Source: Chryseobacterium sp. JUb7
Lineage (GTDB): Bacteria > Bacteroidota > Bacteroidia > Flavobacteriales > Weeksellaceae
Reading direction: 5' to 3'
DNA length: 64,000 nt
NCBI RefSeq assembly: GCF_024806495.1
Contig: NZ_JANUFF010000004.1
Coordinates: 347,244-411,243 of the forward strand
In this document: positions 18,440 through 26,150 of the stretch, one piece after another
Layout: every line of letters begins with the position of its first letter
Position numbering within the stretch: position 1 is the first letter of the stretch
The notes under the pieces: model-generated
The model's database searches: none
What the model was told of the DNA's origin: nothing
Seen by the model: the letters and a program-made list of their open reading frames with translations, nothing else
Position numbers and translations under genes: made by a program

Positions 18440-18793
18440 ATGGATATAACACAAACAGCAACAGAAACATTTATTAATAATAATTCATTAATAAGTACAA
18501 TTATAGAAGAAATAAAACTTAGTAAGGATGAATTTGGAGAATTGCAAATACAAATCACAATAAGTAAATTTTCTAAGAAAAGTAATTTTTCCAAAATAAA
18601 TTTACTATTTAATGATATTGTAGAATTTAATTTTTATTACAATTCCGACTATAATTTTTATAATATTGAAGATTATAAATTATTATATTTTAATAATCAA
18701 ATTTATTTAAGTTTGGATCCTGATCAGAGTATAAAGGATAAATCAGAACATGATTCTGATTTTATACTGGCTAAAAGTTTAAAATTATTATAA
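18440..18793 (+). CDS. Candidate immunity protein for tip D
   Basis: From the ATG at 18440 the protein has 117 residues; an in-frame ATG at 18398 lies inside the corrected end of tip D and is less likely. The product is acidic and soluble, rich in Asn, Tyr and Phe (EFNFYYNSDYNFYNIEDYKL), and very AT-rich in codon use. It starts 6 bases after the corrected toxin stop. No family is recognised; the immunity role rests on position. Confidence 0.55.
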   Translation: MDITQTATETFINNNSLISTIIEEIKLSKDEFGELQIQITISKFSKKSNFSKINLLFNDIVEFNFYYNSDYNFYNIEDYKLLYFNNQIYLSLDPDQSIKDKSEHDSDFILAKSLKLL

Positions 18794-18834
18794 TCACCCA
18801 CCAGTACGAGCATATTTCTTGTATTCGGTATATA

Positions 18835-18871
18835 AAAATAAACTCACCGCAATTGCGGTGGGTTTATTTTT
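18835..18871 (+). terminator. Terminator of module D
   Basis: AAAATAAACTCACCGC-aatt-GCGGTGGGTTTATTTT forms a 16-bp stem with one mismatch, followed by T. It shares its CGCAATTGCG core and the downstream CAATATTTTT segment with the terminator of module B. Confidence 0.8.
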
Positions 18872-18890
18872 ATAACATTGCAATATTTTT

Positions 18891-19360
18891 AAATTTGAAA
18901 GCTTGTATAAAACCGTCCAGAAGCAGAAGGAACTCATCACACACAGCTTGGTACAAAAGAGGGAGGAAAAGGAAAATACCAAAAAGGGAGAGAATGGAAT
19001 GGAATGGAATGGAATGGCAACAGCTCCTGCTATGCTGCCTATACCATTATTGTCCGCTGGTACAAAAACAAGTATTCATCTTCATCCTGCAGGGATCTTT
19101 GAGCAAGGTAATTTGATTTTTCCTTTAATGCCTTAACTCCGACAGTTGGAGTCGATGATAGAGTTTTTTCACAATATTCAACCAATATTATAGTTGGAAG
19201 AATTGAAGTTGCAAATGGTTTAAATGTAACAAAAAATTCAGATGGTAGCTTTAATGATACTAGAGAAATTGGAGCTGCTGTATATAATGGTAATAGCACA
19301 TTGAGAACGAAATTAAATGTACCAGTAATTAGAAATATTTTAAATAGAAATTCAAAATAG
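18891..19360 (+). pseudogene. Orphan toxin tip E: coiled linker plus degenerate JAMM-like domain
   Basis: The first frame (from 18891) gives a charged linker (KTVQKQKELITHSLVQKREE), crosses a pentanucleotide repeat, then reads LLSAGTKTSIHLHPAGIFEQ and stops at 19136. A one-base shift near 19125 leads into LTPTVGVDDRVFSQYSTNII, VGRIEVANG and a C terminus VPVIRNILNRNSK with stop 19358-19360. HLHP plus the later TPxxxxDD resembles a JAMM-type HxH...S/TxxD metal site, weakly. The stop is 3 bases before the ATG of an exported small protein. No Rhs core remnant precedes it. Confidence 0.5.
18993..19017 (+). repeat. Pentanucleotide tandem repeat (AATGG)5
   Basis: Five exact copies of AATGG lie inside tip E. 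A 5-base unit changes the reading frame with each gain or loss, as at phase-variable simple repeats. Confidence 0.9.
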
Positions 19361-19363
19361 ATT

Positions 19364-19807
19364 ATGAAAAAGACAATAATAATATTCTTCACATTCATCG
19401 CATTTTTATACAATGCTCAAATAAGAAAAAGTAATTTGCTTATTATGATTGATGAAAAACCTTGTTTAATAGTAAATAATTTACAACTGGAATCTCAGAC
19501 TATGAAATCAATTAATGCAAACTATGTTGTTGGAACAATTGATATTTCAGAAAATGATTATACTCGGTTACTTACAGATCAATCTATGTCATTTAATCTA
19601 AATTTTGAATCAATTTTAGCAAATCACTCTTTATCATCGAAGTATGAAGTTACGATTCCTAAAATTTATTTAAACCAGAAATATATTATAATTAATATTT
19701 TTAATATGAATATTAAGAACTATAGAAAAAAATATTCAGAACTAATTAAAAATAACAAAGAATATTATGTAGTTATAGAAACTCCAAATTCTATGAAATT
19801 TGATTAA
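19364..19807 (+). CDS. Small exported protein, candidate immunity for tip E
   Basis: 147 residues with a signal peptide (MKKTIIIFFTFIAFLYNAQ), so the mature protein is periplasmic. The rest is beta-rich without recognised motifs (NYVVGTIDISENDYTRLL). It begins 3 bases after the stop of tip E. A periplasmic partner of a JAMM-like tip parallels the pair at 28928-30850, where another JAMM-type protein is followed by another exported small protein. Confidence 0.5.
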   Translation: MKKTIIIFFTFIAFLYNAQIRKSNLLIMIDEKPCLIVNNLQLESQTMKSINANYVVGTIDISENDYTRLLTDQSMSFNLNFESILANHSLSSKYEVTIPKIYLNQKYIIINIFNMNIKNYRKKYSELIKNNKEYYVVIETPNSMKFD

Positions 19808-19873
19808 AAACTTGTTTTTATTTTTCTAAGAACAAAATAGAGAAAGCTAAATGTAAACTTATCTAAGTTATAT

Positions 19874-20003
19874 TTAAAGTTTTAAATCTACCTCCAATAG
19901 GGCCTTGAAGCGATCTAACCAAGCATTGGCTTTTTCTATTTTTAATCTTCTTTTATATAGCTTTTCATCGAAATAATGGTCAGCTTTCTTATTTTCATTT
20001 CGA
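19874..20003 (-). mobile_element. Transposase C-terminal fragment (IS5-like)
   Basis: The minus strand encodes about 42 codons reading KKADHYFDEKLYKRRLKIE and then KANAWLDRFKALLEVDLKL, stop at 19874-19876. Motifs of the form FDExLYKxRxxIExxNAWLDxFKALL occur at the C terminus of IS5-group DDE transposases (from memory). No N-terminal part, terminal inverted repeats or target duplication are visible, so it is a relic. It shows that an insertion sequence once lay within the toxin array. Confidence 0.6.
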
Positions 20004-20017
20004 AAATTTGATTATTC

Positions 20018-20110
20018 ATGTATAATCCTGATTATACTTCTGGTCCCAAAATATCAACTTATAATACAAAACAAGTTACATCTATTAAAAATGGATACTA
20101 CATAAAATAA
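20018..20110 (+). pseudogene. Orphan toxin tip F (about 30-codon remnant)
   Basis: A short frame MYNPDYTSGPKISTYNTKQV, then TSIKNGYYIK and TAA, ending 5 bases before the next gene. Position and the stop/start spacing match the other modules, so this is probably the last piece of a lost tip. It abuts the transposase relic, which may have deleted the rest. The interval 19808-20017 otherwise shows nothing coding on the plus strand. Confidence 0.35.
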
Positions 20111-20115
20111 ATAAA

Positions 20116-20706
20116 ATGGAAAAAATAATAATTTTAATATCATTTTTGATATTTTCTCATTATTCGGCGCAAAATAAAGTAGAAAAATTGGGAAAAATAA
20201 CGAAAGAAGCAATGAAGCTTTATGTGAAAGATACTTTAAAAAGACCTTTTAAATATGGGGATTATATAGCCATAAGCATATTTTCAGATTCGACTTTTAA
20301 TAAAATTGGTTTATATATAGAAACATTAGACAAAGACTTTAAACTTTATAGAAATACCATTAATTATAAATGGTTTACATTTCAAAACAAGAACATTATT
20401 GTTTTTTGTGGCTTTGATTCAGCAAATAAATGTCAAGAATATTTTGAATCATTAAATTTTAAAGTTGATGAAGAAAACAATACTGAAATATCAGATAAGG
20501 AAACCTATTCTGGTAGATTGGACGAAAATACTAATCTTTGGATTATTGGTATAAATAAAGACTATAAAATTACTGATATTAATGGTAAAATGATTGAAGC
20601 TGAAATTGCTAATTCTCGAGAATTTAAAAAGTTTTTAAGCAAGTTTTCGTTATTAAAGATGTTTCAATTTTACGAAGGTGGAGAATTAATTGATATTAAA
20701 AAATAA
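20116..20706 (+). CDS. Small exported protein, candidate immunity for tip F
   Basis: 196 residues with a signal peptide (MEKIIILISFLIFSHYSAQ). The mature part is lysine- and acid-rich with mixed alpha/beta character (DKDFKLYRNTINYKWFTFQN) and one central pair of cysteines (CGFDSANKC). No family recognised. It ends the accessory array and is very AT-rich, like the other candidate immunity genes. Confidence 0.5.
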   Translation: MEKIIILISFLIFSHYSAQNKVEKLGKITKEAMKLYVKDTLKRPFKYGDYIAISIFSDSTFNKIGLYIETLDKDFKLYRNTINYKWFTFQNKNIIVFCGFDSANKCQEYFESLNFKVDEENNTEISDKETYSGRLDENTNLWIIGINKDYKITDINGKMIEAEIANSREFKKFLSKFSLLKMFQFYEGGELIDIKK

Positions 20707-20730
20707 TATAGATTTAAATGTTTTTCTAAT

Positions 20731-20753
20731 CTCGCGGATTTATAATCCGTGAG
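20731..20753. repeat. Imperfect palindrome with shared tail
   Basis: CTCGCGGATT-tat-AATCCGTGAG pairs with one G/T position and is followed by CAGATAAAAAA. Compare the palindrome at 16868-16895, which has the same AGATAAAA tail. Confidence 0.55.
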
Positions 20754-20756
20754 CAG

Positions 20757-20798
20757 ATAAAAAATAAGAGGCTGTCTCACTTTTGAGACAGCCTCTTC
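20757..20798 (-). terminator. Terminator of the second M43 peptidase gene
   Basis: AAGAGGCTGTCTCA-ctttt-TGAGACAGCCTCTT is a perfect 14-bp stem. On the minus strand it is followed by a T-rich run. It lies 22 bases past the stop at 20820. Confidence 0.88.
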
Positions 20799-20819
20799 TG
20801 CTATATAGCAATCTAAAAA

Positions 20820-22703
20820 TTACTTAATAATTAATTTAGAAGTTTTGATTTCATTTCCATTAGAAATTTGAACCATATAAACTCCTTTTTCTAAAGTTTG
20901 GTTGATTCTGTAGATTCCTGTGTTTTCTTGTGTCAATGAAGGATTGGCAACTAATCTTCCAGACATATCAGAAATAGAAACTTTAAGATTTTTAGCATTT
21001 TTAGCTTTAATAAATACCTTATCCCCACTTGCTACCGGATTTGGATAAAGTACTAAGTCATTATTATCAGCTTTTAAATCATTTGTACTAAGATTATTTA
21101 CGAATGTTACTGAATAATCTTCAATTTGTCCAAAACCTAATTGCCCGCACGGAGAAAAAGAACTTGGGCTATTTCTATCAGCTAATACTCTCATACGAAG
21201 AGGAGTATTCATTACAGCTGTTGAAGATGGCGTAAATGTAGCCGTAAAAGTTCCGTAGCCATCAGGATTAGCAGCAACATTATTACCAGAAGCAACCAAT
21301 TCAGAAGCTTCGAATGTTCCATTGTTATTGTAATCAATCCAAACTCTTAATGATTGATCAGCAGTAGCTGCCTTTAAGAATCCAACCTCTACTGTTTGTT
21401 GCTGATTGATATTCAACAAAGTATGAGCGTTTGCCAGACAAGATTTAGTAGTATAATCTACATAAAAAGCTGGTGCTCCCGGCCACGTTGATGCAGAAGC
21501 ATTATTGATATCTCCCAATTTCACATATGTAGGTCCTGAAAGATAAGCAGAGCCTGTACTTGGATTAGCAATACCTGTAGGGTTACAAGTTGCTGCAATA
21601 GGAGTTGTATTTACGGATGTTGATGGAAGTACTGTAGCTCCTTTAGAAGTTGTTAAACTACTTCTGATCAACATAAATAAATCTTCAATTCTATCTCCTT
21701 GTCCTGCTGTAAATTTCTGAGCAACAGAGTTAGAATAATTCATCATATTATACTGTACCCCTTGATAATTTGCTCCTGTACAAGGATTTATCTGAGAGTT
21801 TGTAGGCACTGGCCAAAGTTGATATCCACTCCCTGCTCTTTCTGTATCACATACCTCATCATCATCATTAGCACAAACACCCGTCGTTGGAGGACAATAG
21901 TCTGCTGCCCCCGGCAATGCTGCATAATTTCCACCATCAAAAGTGTGATATAATCCCATTGCATGTCCGAACTCATGAGCAAAAGTAGTATCATAAGGAT
22001 TGGTAACTACTCCTGACTTCATAAAAGATTCATAGTTTGAATCTAAGTTATTAGGAAATGCAGCAAATCCCATCAGACCTGCATTTGGAGTTGCATCACC
22101 ATCAAACATACTGATTACATAAATATTAAAATAAGAAGCTTCCGGCCAATGTGGAGCAATTCCCTTAATAGCTGTTCTTGATGCTCCGTTTGCAGACTGA
22201 TAAGCCATACCAGATTGATTATATCCTGCCAATGTTCCGCCATCATACCTTACAATACCTGTAGTCGCATTACAGTTAGGATCTCTTTTTGCTAAAACCA
22301 ATCTTATAGGAAATACAGCCGAAGTTCCGAAATCTGCAGGAGTACCTGCTGCCGGCCACGCATATGTTCCTGCATACATTTGGTTTGCATTATCTAACCA
22401 AGCCTGAATTTGAGCATCAGTTTTATTATAAGTAGTACCTATTGCTGCTCCCGATGGGTGAACTAAGTGTACAACTACTGGAATCTCATAAACACCATTT
22501 ACAGTTTTTCCGAAAGCAGAAGAAGGACTATTCTTCTTTTGAGCATGAATATTCTTGATAATTTTGTCAAAAGTATCTCTCAAGCCAGGATTCGTTTTAT
22601 CCTGTACGTCTAAAGTTTGGTCAAAACCACAGTTTCTTAGCTGTTGCTGAGCAGATAGCGAAAGCGAAAATAATACCGCTCCATAAAGGAAAGTTTTCTT
22701 CAT
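20820..22703 (-). CDS. M43 zinc metalloprotease with GEVED and T9SS domains (second copy)
   Basis: From the ATG at 22703, which starts a clean signal peptide (MKKTFLYGAVLFSLSLSAQ), the protein has 627 residues; the frame is open 13 codons further but those residues precede the signal. The zinc site HEFGHAMGLYH spans about 243-253. A Cys-rich segment (DYCPPTTGVCANDDDEVC) follows, then a GEVED domain ending FGQIEDYSVTF and a T9SS type A tail (LVLYPNPVASGD through SKLIIK). Domain order and many segments (PHWPE, YFNIYV, NYESFMK) match the paralogue at 11091-12986. Role: secreted endopeptidase. Confidence 0.93.
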   Translation of the reverse strand: MKKTFLYGAVLFSLSLSAQQQLRNCGFDQTLDVQDKTNPGLRDTFDKIIKNIHAQKKNSPSSAFGKTVNGVYEIPVVVHLVHPSGAAIGTTYNKTDAQIQAWLDNANQMYAGTYAWPAAGTPADFGTSAVFPIRLVLAKRDPNCNATTGIVRYDGGTLAGYNQSGMAYQSANGASRTAIKGIAPHWPEASYFNIYVISMFDGDATPNAGLMGFAAFPNNLDSNYESFMKSGVVTNPYDTTFAHEFGHAMGLYHTFDGGNYAALPGAADYCPPTTGVCANDDDEVCDTERAGSGYQLWPVPTNSQINPCTGANYQGVQYNMMNYSNSVAQKFTAGQGDRIEDLFMLIRSSLTTSKGATVLPSTSVNTTPIAATCNPTGIANPSTGSAYLSGPTYVKLGDINNASASTWPGAPAFYVDYTTKSCLANAHTLLNINQQQTVEVGFLKAATADQSLRVWIDYNNNGTFEASELVASGNNVAANPDGYGTFTATFTPSSTAVMNTPLRMRVLADRNSPSSFSPCGQLGFGQIEDYSVTFVNNLSTNDLKADNNDLVLYPNPVASGDKVFIKAKNAKNLKVSISDMSGRLVANPSLTQENTGIYRINQTLEKGVYMVQISNGNEIKTSKLIIK

Positions 22704-22935
22704 TTTTTTAATTTTTAAAAAAGTCTTCAAATTTAGGTTCATTTTTAATACTATTAAATTTCATTAAACTGGGCTAATAAGATTAAAAATTTTAGAATAT
22801 GTCCTTCCAACACCCTATTTGTTACATTAGTTTTAAATTTATTTTAATATTAAATTAAGTAAACGATTACATCTAATTAATTTCTTATTATTAATTTTAA
22901 TATGAAAATTATTAATTAACACAATCTCAAATCAT

Positions 22936-23403
22936 ATGATATTACAAAAAGGAAGTCCGGCACCGGAATTCGACCTTCATTCGACTCCTGATCAAAAGTT
23001 AAAACGTTCTGATTTTCTCGGAAAAAATTTAATCCTTGTTTTTTATCCTGCAGACTGGAGTCCTGTTTGTGGGGATCAGGTGACTTTATACAACGAAATG
23101 CTCAGTATCTTTCATAAATATAATGCCGATATATTAGGAATTTCTGTTGACAGTGCCTGGTGTCATGATGCTTTTATGGCAGACCGGAAATTGCATTATC
23201 CTCTTCTTGCAGATTTTAACCCTAAAGGAGAAATTTCTGAAAAATACGGAGTTTATAATGACGAAAACGGAACTTCAAAAAGAGCCTTATTCGTTATCGA
23301 TAAAGACGGAATTATCCAGTGGAGCTATCTTTCACCGGACGGAATCAATCCCGGCGCTGATGGGATCATCGATGCACTGGAAAATTTAAATCAATCTGAA
23401 TAA
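22936..23403 (+). CDS. Peroxiredoxin (AhpC/TSA family)
   Basis: 155 residues with a thioredoxin-fold peroxiredoxin layout: LVFYPADWSPVCGDQ holds the peroxidatic Cys at residue 45 in the place of the usual PxxxTxxC. A second Cys in ISVDSAWCHDAF, about 15 residues after helix 2, could resolve it. Family role: reduction of hydroperoxides with thiol donors in the cytoplasm. Only 2 bases separate it from the DsbA-like gene, so they form a redox operon. Confidence 0.87.
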   Translation: MILQKGSPAPEFDLHSTPDQKLKRSDFLGKNLILVFYPADWSPVCGDQVTLYNEMLSIFHKYNADILGISVDSAWCHDAFMADRKLHYPLLADFNPKGEISEKYGVYNDENGTSKRALFVIDKDGIIQWSYLSPDGINPGADGIIDALENLNQSE

Positions 23404-23405
23404 TT

Positions 23406-23924
23406 ATGTCTACTTTAAGAGTTCCTATAGGTCCCAACGACCATGTGAAGGGCAATCCCGATACTGCAAGAATTATTTTGGTGGAATATGGAGATTATCA
23501 ATGTCCTTATTGCGGGCATGCTTTTCCACTAATCAAAAAATTTACTGAAGAATATGGTGATGATGTCGCTTTTATTTTCAGAAATTTCCCTTTAACTGAT
23601 GCTCACGAATTTGCAATGGCCGCTGCAACAGTTGCAGAAGGGGCCGGACAACAGGGAAAGTTTTGGGAAATGCATGACCTTATTTATAATAATCAGGATT
23701 TATTGAGTGAAGATATGCTGAAAGAATGTGTTGCTGCCTTGCACTTGAATTATAATAAAATTGAAAATGACATCAATACTTCTGATTTACAGGAGAAAAT
23801 TGAAGCAGACTTTGAAGGAGGAGTACGAAGTGGTGTGAATGGCACACCTTCTTTTTTTGTGAATAATCAAAAGTGGGAAGATTATGACGGAACATACGAC
23901 TCCTTCGTTGACCTAATTTCTTAG
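23406..23924 (+). CDS. DsbA-like thioredoxin-fold protein (cytoplasmic)
   Basis: 172 residues of the Thioredoxin_4/DsbA class. The redox site CPYC is at 33-36 in VEYGDYQCPYCGHAF, the helical insert follows (QGKFWEMHDLIYNNQ), and the cis-proline loop GTPSFFVN lies near the end. No signal peptide is visible, so unlike true DsbA it probably acts in the cytoplasm. Pairing with the peroxiredoxin suggests that it serves as reductant or in peroxide defence (inference). Confidence 0.85.
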   Translation: MSTLRVPIGPNDHVKGNPDTARIILVEYGDYQCPYCGHAFPLIKKFTEEYGDDVAFIFRNFPLTDAHEFAMAAATVAEGAGQQGKFWEMHDLIYNNQDLLSEDMLKECVAALHLNYNKIENDINTSDLQEKIEADFEGGVRSGVNGTPSFFVNNQKWEDYDGTYDSFVDLIS

Positions 23925-23969
23925 TTGAAGGATTACTACGTAGGTTTGGGCTAAAGGCTCTCCATAAAA

Positions 23970-24003
23970 AATAAGGCTATCTCAATGTTGAGATAGCCTT
24001 ATT
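23970..24003. terminator. Bidirectional terminator between the redox operon and guaB
   Basis: AATAAGGCTATCTCA-atgt-TGAGATAGCCTTATT is a 15-bp perfect stem between two convergent transcription units. It is similar in style to the hairpin at 20757-20798. Confidence 0.85.
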
Positions 24004-24023
24004 CACTATATTTAATTTATTAT

Positions 24024-25484
24024 TTACAAAGAATAATTCGGAGCTTCCTGCGTGATGATAACATCATGAGGGTGAGATTCTTTCAATCCGCTTCCTGTAA
24101 TCATTACCATTTTGGTTTCGGTTTGTAAAGCTTCAATATCTTTAGCGCCACAATACCCCATTCCTGCTCTAAGACCTCCCGTCAACTGGAAGATAACCTC
24201 TTCCAAAGATCCTTTACTCGGAACTCTTCCTTCAATTCCTTCCGGAACGAATTTTTTAGCCTCACTTTGGAAATATCTTTCTTTTCCACCTCTCTTCATA
24301 GCTGAAAGGCTTCCCATACCTTGATATGTTTTGAATTTTCTACCCTGGAAGATAATTTCCTCACCCGGAGCTTCATCAGTTCCTGCTAAAAGCGAACCCA
24401 GCATTACTGCTCCGGCTCCACTTGCGATTGCCTTTACAATATCTCCCGAAAGTTTGATCCCTCCGTCAGCAATTACGGCAACATTTTTAGATTTAGCATA
24501 TTCGTAAACGTTATAAATAGCAGATAACTGAGGAACACCAACTCCCGCAACAACTCTCGTTGTACAGATGGAACCAGGCCCAACACCTACTTTAAGAACA
24601 TTAGCACCTGCCTTTATCAAATCTTCAGCTGCTTCAGCCGTTACGATATTTCCACCAACGATATCCAAATCCGGATAAGCTTGTCTGATTTCCCTGATTT
24701 TATTTAAAACCCCGATAGAATGACCGTGAGCAGAATCAATACCGATAATATCAACTCCAGCATTTACCAAAGCTTCAATTCTATCCAAAGTATCTTCTCC
24801 AACACCTACACCTGCACCTACGATAAGGCGCCCTTTCTGGTCTTTGTTTGAGTTTGGATATTCTAACTGATTGTCGATATCTTTAATCGTGATCAATCCA
24901 ACTAATTTATTTTCTGAATCTACGATAGGAAGTTTTTCCACACGGCTTTTCAAAAGAATTTCTTTAGCCTTTTCAAGGTTTGTATTTTTATCAGAAGTGA
25001 TCAGATTTTCTTTCGTCATGATCTCTTCCACCTTCATATCAAGATTTTCCTGATACTTTACATCTCTGTTGGTAATAATTCCGATTAAAACATTATCAGC
25101 ATCTACTACAGGAAGACCGGAAATTTTATATTTGGCCATTGTTTCCTTAGCCTCAGCCAGTGTATGATCTTTAGAAAGAGTAACAGGGTCAGAGATCATT
25201 CCGTTCTCAGAACGTTTTACTCTGTTTACTTGTGCAGCCTGTTCCGCAATCGTCATATTTTTATGAATGAAACCCAAACCACCCACTCTTGCCAGAGCAA
25301 TTGCCAATTCAGCCTCTGTAACGGTATCCATTGCCGCAGAAACGATCGGAACATTAAGCGTAATTTTGTCGGTAAGTCTTGATTTTAATGAAACCTGGTT
25401 AGGTAAAACTTCAGAATAAGAAGGGACTAGAAGCACGTCATCGAAAGTGATGGCTGTCTCTACAATTTTGTTATGAATAGACAT
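24024..25484 (-). CDS. guaB: Inosine-5'-monophosphate dehydrogenase
   Basis: 486 residues, full length for bacterial IMPDH. The catalytic loop GPGSICTTR has the nucleophile Cys at 307. Two CBS domains interrupt the barrel at about residues 95-205, and the C-terminal flap shows [11 protein letters not shown]. It oxidises IMP to XMP with NAD, the committed step to guanine nucleotides, in the cytoplasm. It is transcribed alone, with a -7 element a few bases upstream. Confidence 0.97.
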   Translation of the reverse strand: MSIHNKIVETAITFDDVLLVPSYSEVLPNQVSLKSRLTDKITLNVPIVSAAMDTVTEAELAIALARVGGLGFIHKNMTIAEQAAQVNRVKRSENGMISDPVTLSKDHTLAEAKETMAKYKISGLPVVDADNVLIGIITNRDVKYQENLDMKVEEIMTKENLITSDKNTNLEKAKEILLKSRVEKLPIVDSENKLVGLITIKDIDNQLEYPNSNKDQKGRLIVGAGVGVGEDTLDRIEALVNAGVDIIGIDSAHGHSIGVLNKIREIRQAYPDLDIVGGNIVTAEAAEDLIKAGANVLKVGVGPGSICTTRVVAGVGVPQLSAIYNVYEYAKSKNVAVIADGGIKLSGDIVKAIASGAGAVMLGSLLAGTDEAPGEEIIFQGRKFKTYQGMGSLSAMKRGGKERYFQSEAKKFVPEGIEGRVPSKGSLEEVIFQLTGGLRAGMGYCGAKDIEALQTETKMVMITGSGLKESHPHDVIITQEAPNYSL

Positions 25485-25497
25485 CTTTACTTTCTTG

Positions 25498-25505
25498 CAA
25501 AATTA
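25498..25505 (-). promoter_or_regulatory. Putative -7 element of guaB
   Basis: On the minus strand TAATTTTG matches TAnnTTTG, 13 bases before the guaB ATG. Nineteen bases further upstream lies TTTCG, one base off the -33 TTTG. Confidence 0.5.
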
Positions 25506-25580
25506 AGACATTTTGACGACATACGAAAATCGATTTTGATAGTTTAAATAAAACTTAACAATCAATAACTTAAATCAAAA

Positions 25581-25603
25581 AACCGTTCCTTTTCGGAACG
25601 GTT
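25581..25603 (-). terminator. Terminator of the sigma/DUF4252 cluster
   Basis: AACCGTTCC-ttttc-GGAACGGTT forms a 9-bp stem; on the minus strand it is followed by T6. It lies 36 bases past the stop of the last cluster gene. Confidence 0.85.
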
Positions 25604-25639
25604 TGGTTGTACAAAATAATAAGTTATATGAATATGAAG

Positions 25640-26140
25640 CTACTTGTCAGTAGCAGAATTGATCATTTTTGAAATGTCATCAGCTGTAAAACTTCCTTTT
25701 ATATCTACAAAAACAAGCTCTTTATCTGAGTTTACAGTGATCAGCATATTTTTGATGGCATCGCCTTTTTGTTTTACCCGGACATTCACGTTATCGCCAT
25801 CATGTTTTATCGTTGCCCAGTCTTCATAATTATTATCATTTAAATAACTTGCAAATTCTTTCAGCATAGTCCGATCTCCATTTTCTACCGTCAGAACTTT
25901 AATTTTTGAAACTTTTTTAACAATATTAATGACCTCTTCACTTTCACCATCTTCTTTCAACGCTTTTTTAATGTAAGGTTTCGCTAAAAACACCGGCACA
26001 TTAATACTTACAAACTTCGCGCCTTTAAAATCTCTTCCGGAATCTGAAAAGTAGGCCATATTGGGTTTCTCTGAAACAATACAGGACTGTAGAAGGACCA
26101 CGGCACAAACGGTCAGAAAAATGTTTTTTAAAGTTTTCAT
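25640..26140 (-). CDS. DUF4252 lipoprotein
   Basis: 166 residues with a lipoprotein signal (lipobox LQSC, acylated Cys near 20). The mature sequence (GAKFVSINVPVFLAKPYIKK, then VLTVENGD and a C-terminal KGSFTADDISKMIN) follows the DUF4252 pattern, a Bacteroidota envelope family of unknown function. It is the last gene of an apparent operon behind a sigma factor; a related DUF4252 domain opens the preceding gene, so the two probably arose by duplication. Confidence 0.82.
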   Translation of the reverse strand: MKTLKNIFLTVCAVVLLQSCIVSEKPNMAYFSDSGRDFKGAKFVSINVPVFLAKPYIKKALKEDGESEEVINIVKKVSKIKVLTVENGDRTMLKEFASYLNDNNYEDWATIKHDGDNVNVRVKQKGDAIKNMLITVNSDKELVFVDIKGSFTADDISKMINSATDK

Positions 26141-26150
26141 GGTGATTGTT

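Noticed and set aside
19039..19413. Minus-strand open frame of 124 codons across tip E
   Set aside because: It is antisense to tip E and the start of the exported partner gene, whose signal peptide and spacing are convincing; the antisense product shows no recognisable motif.
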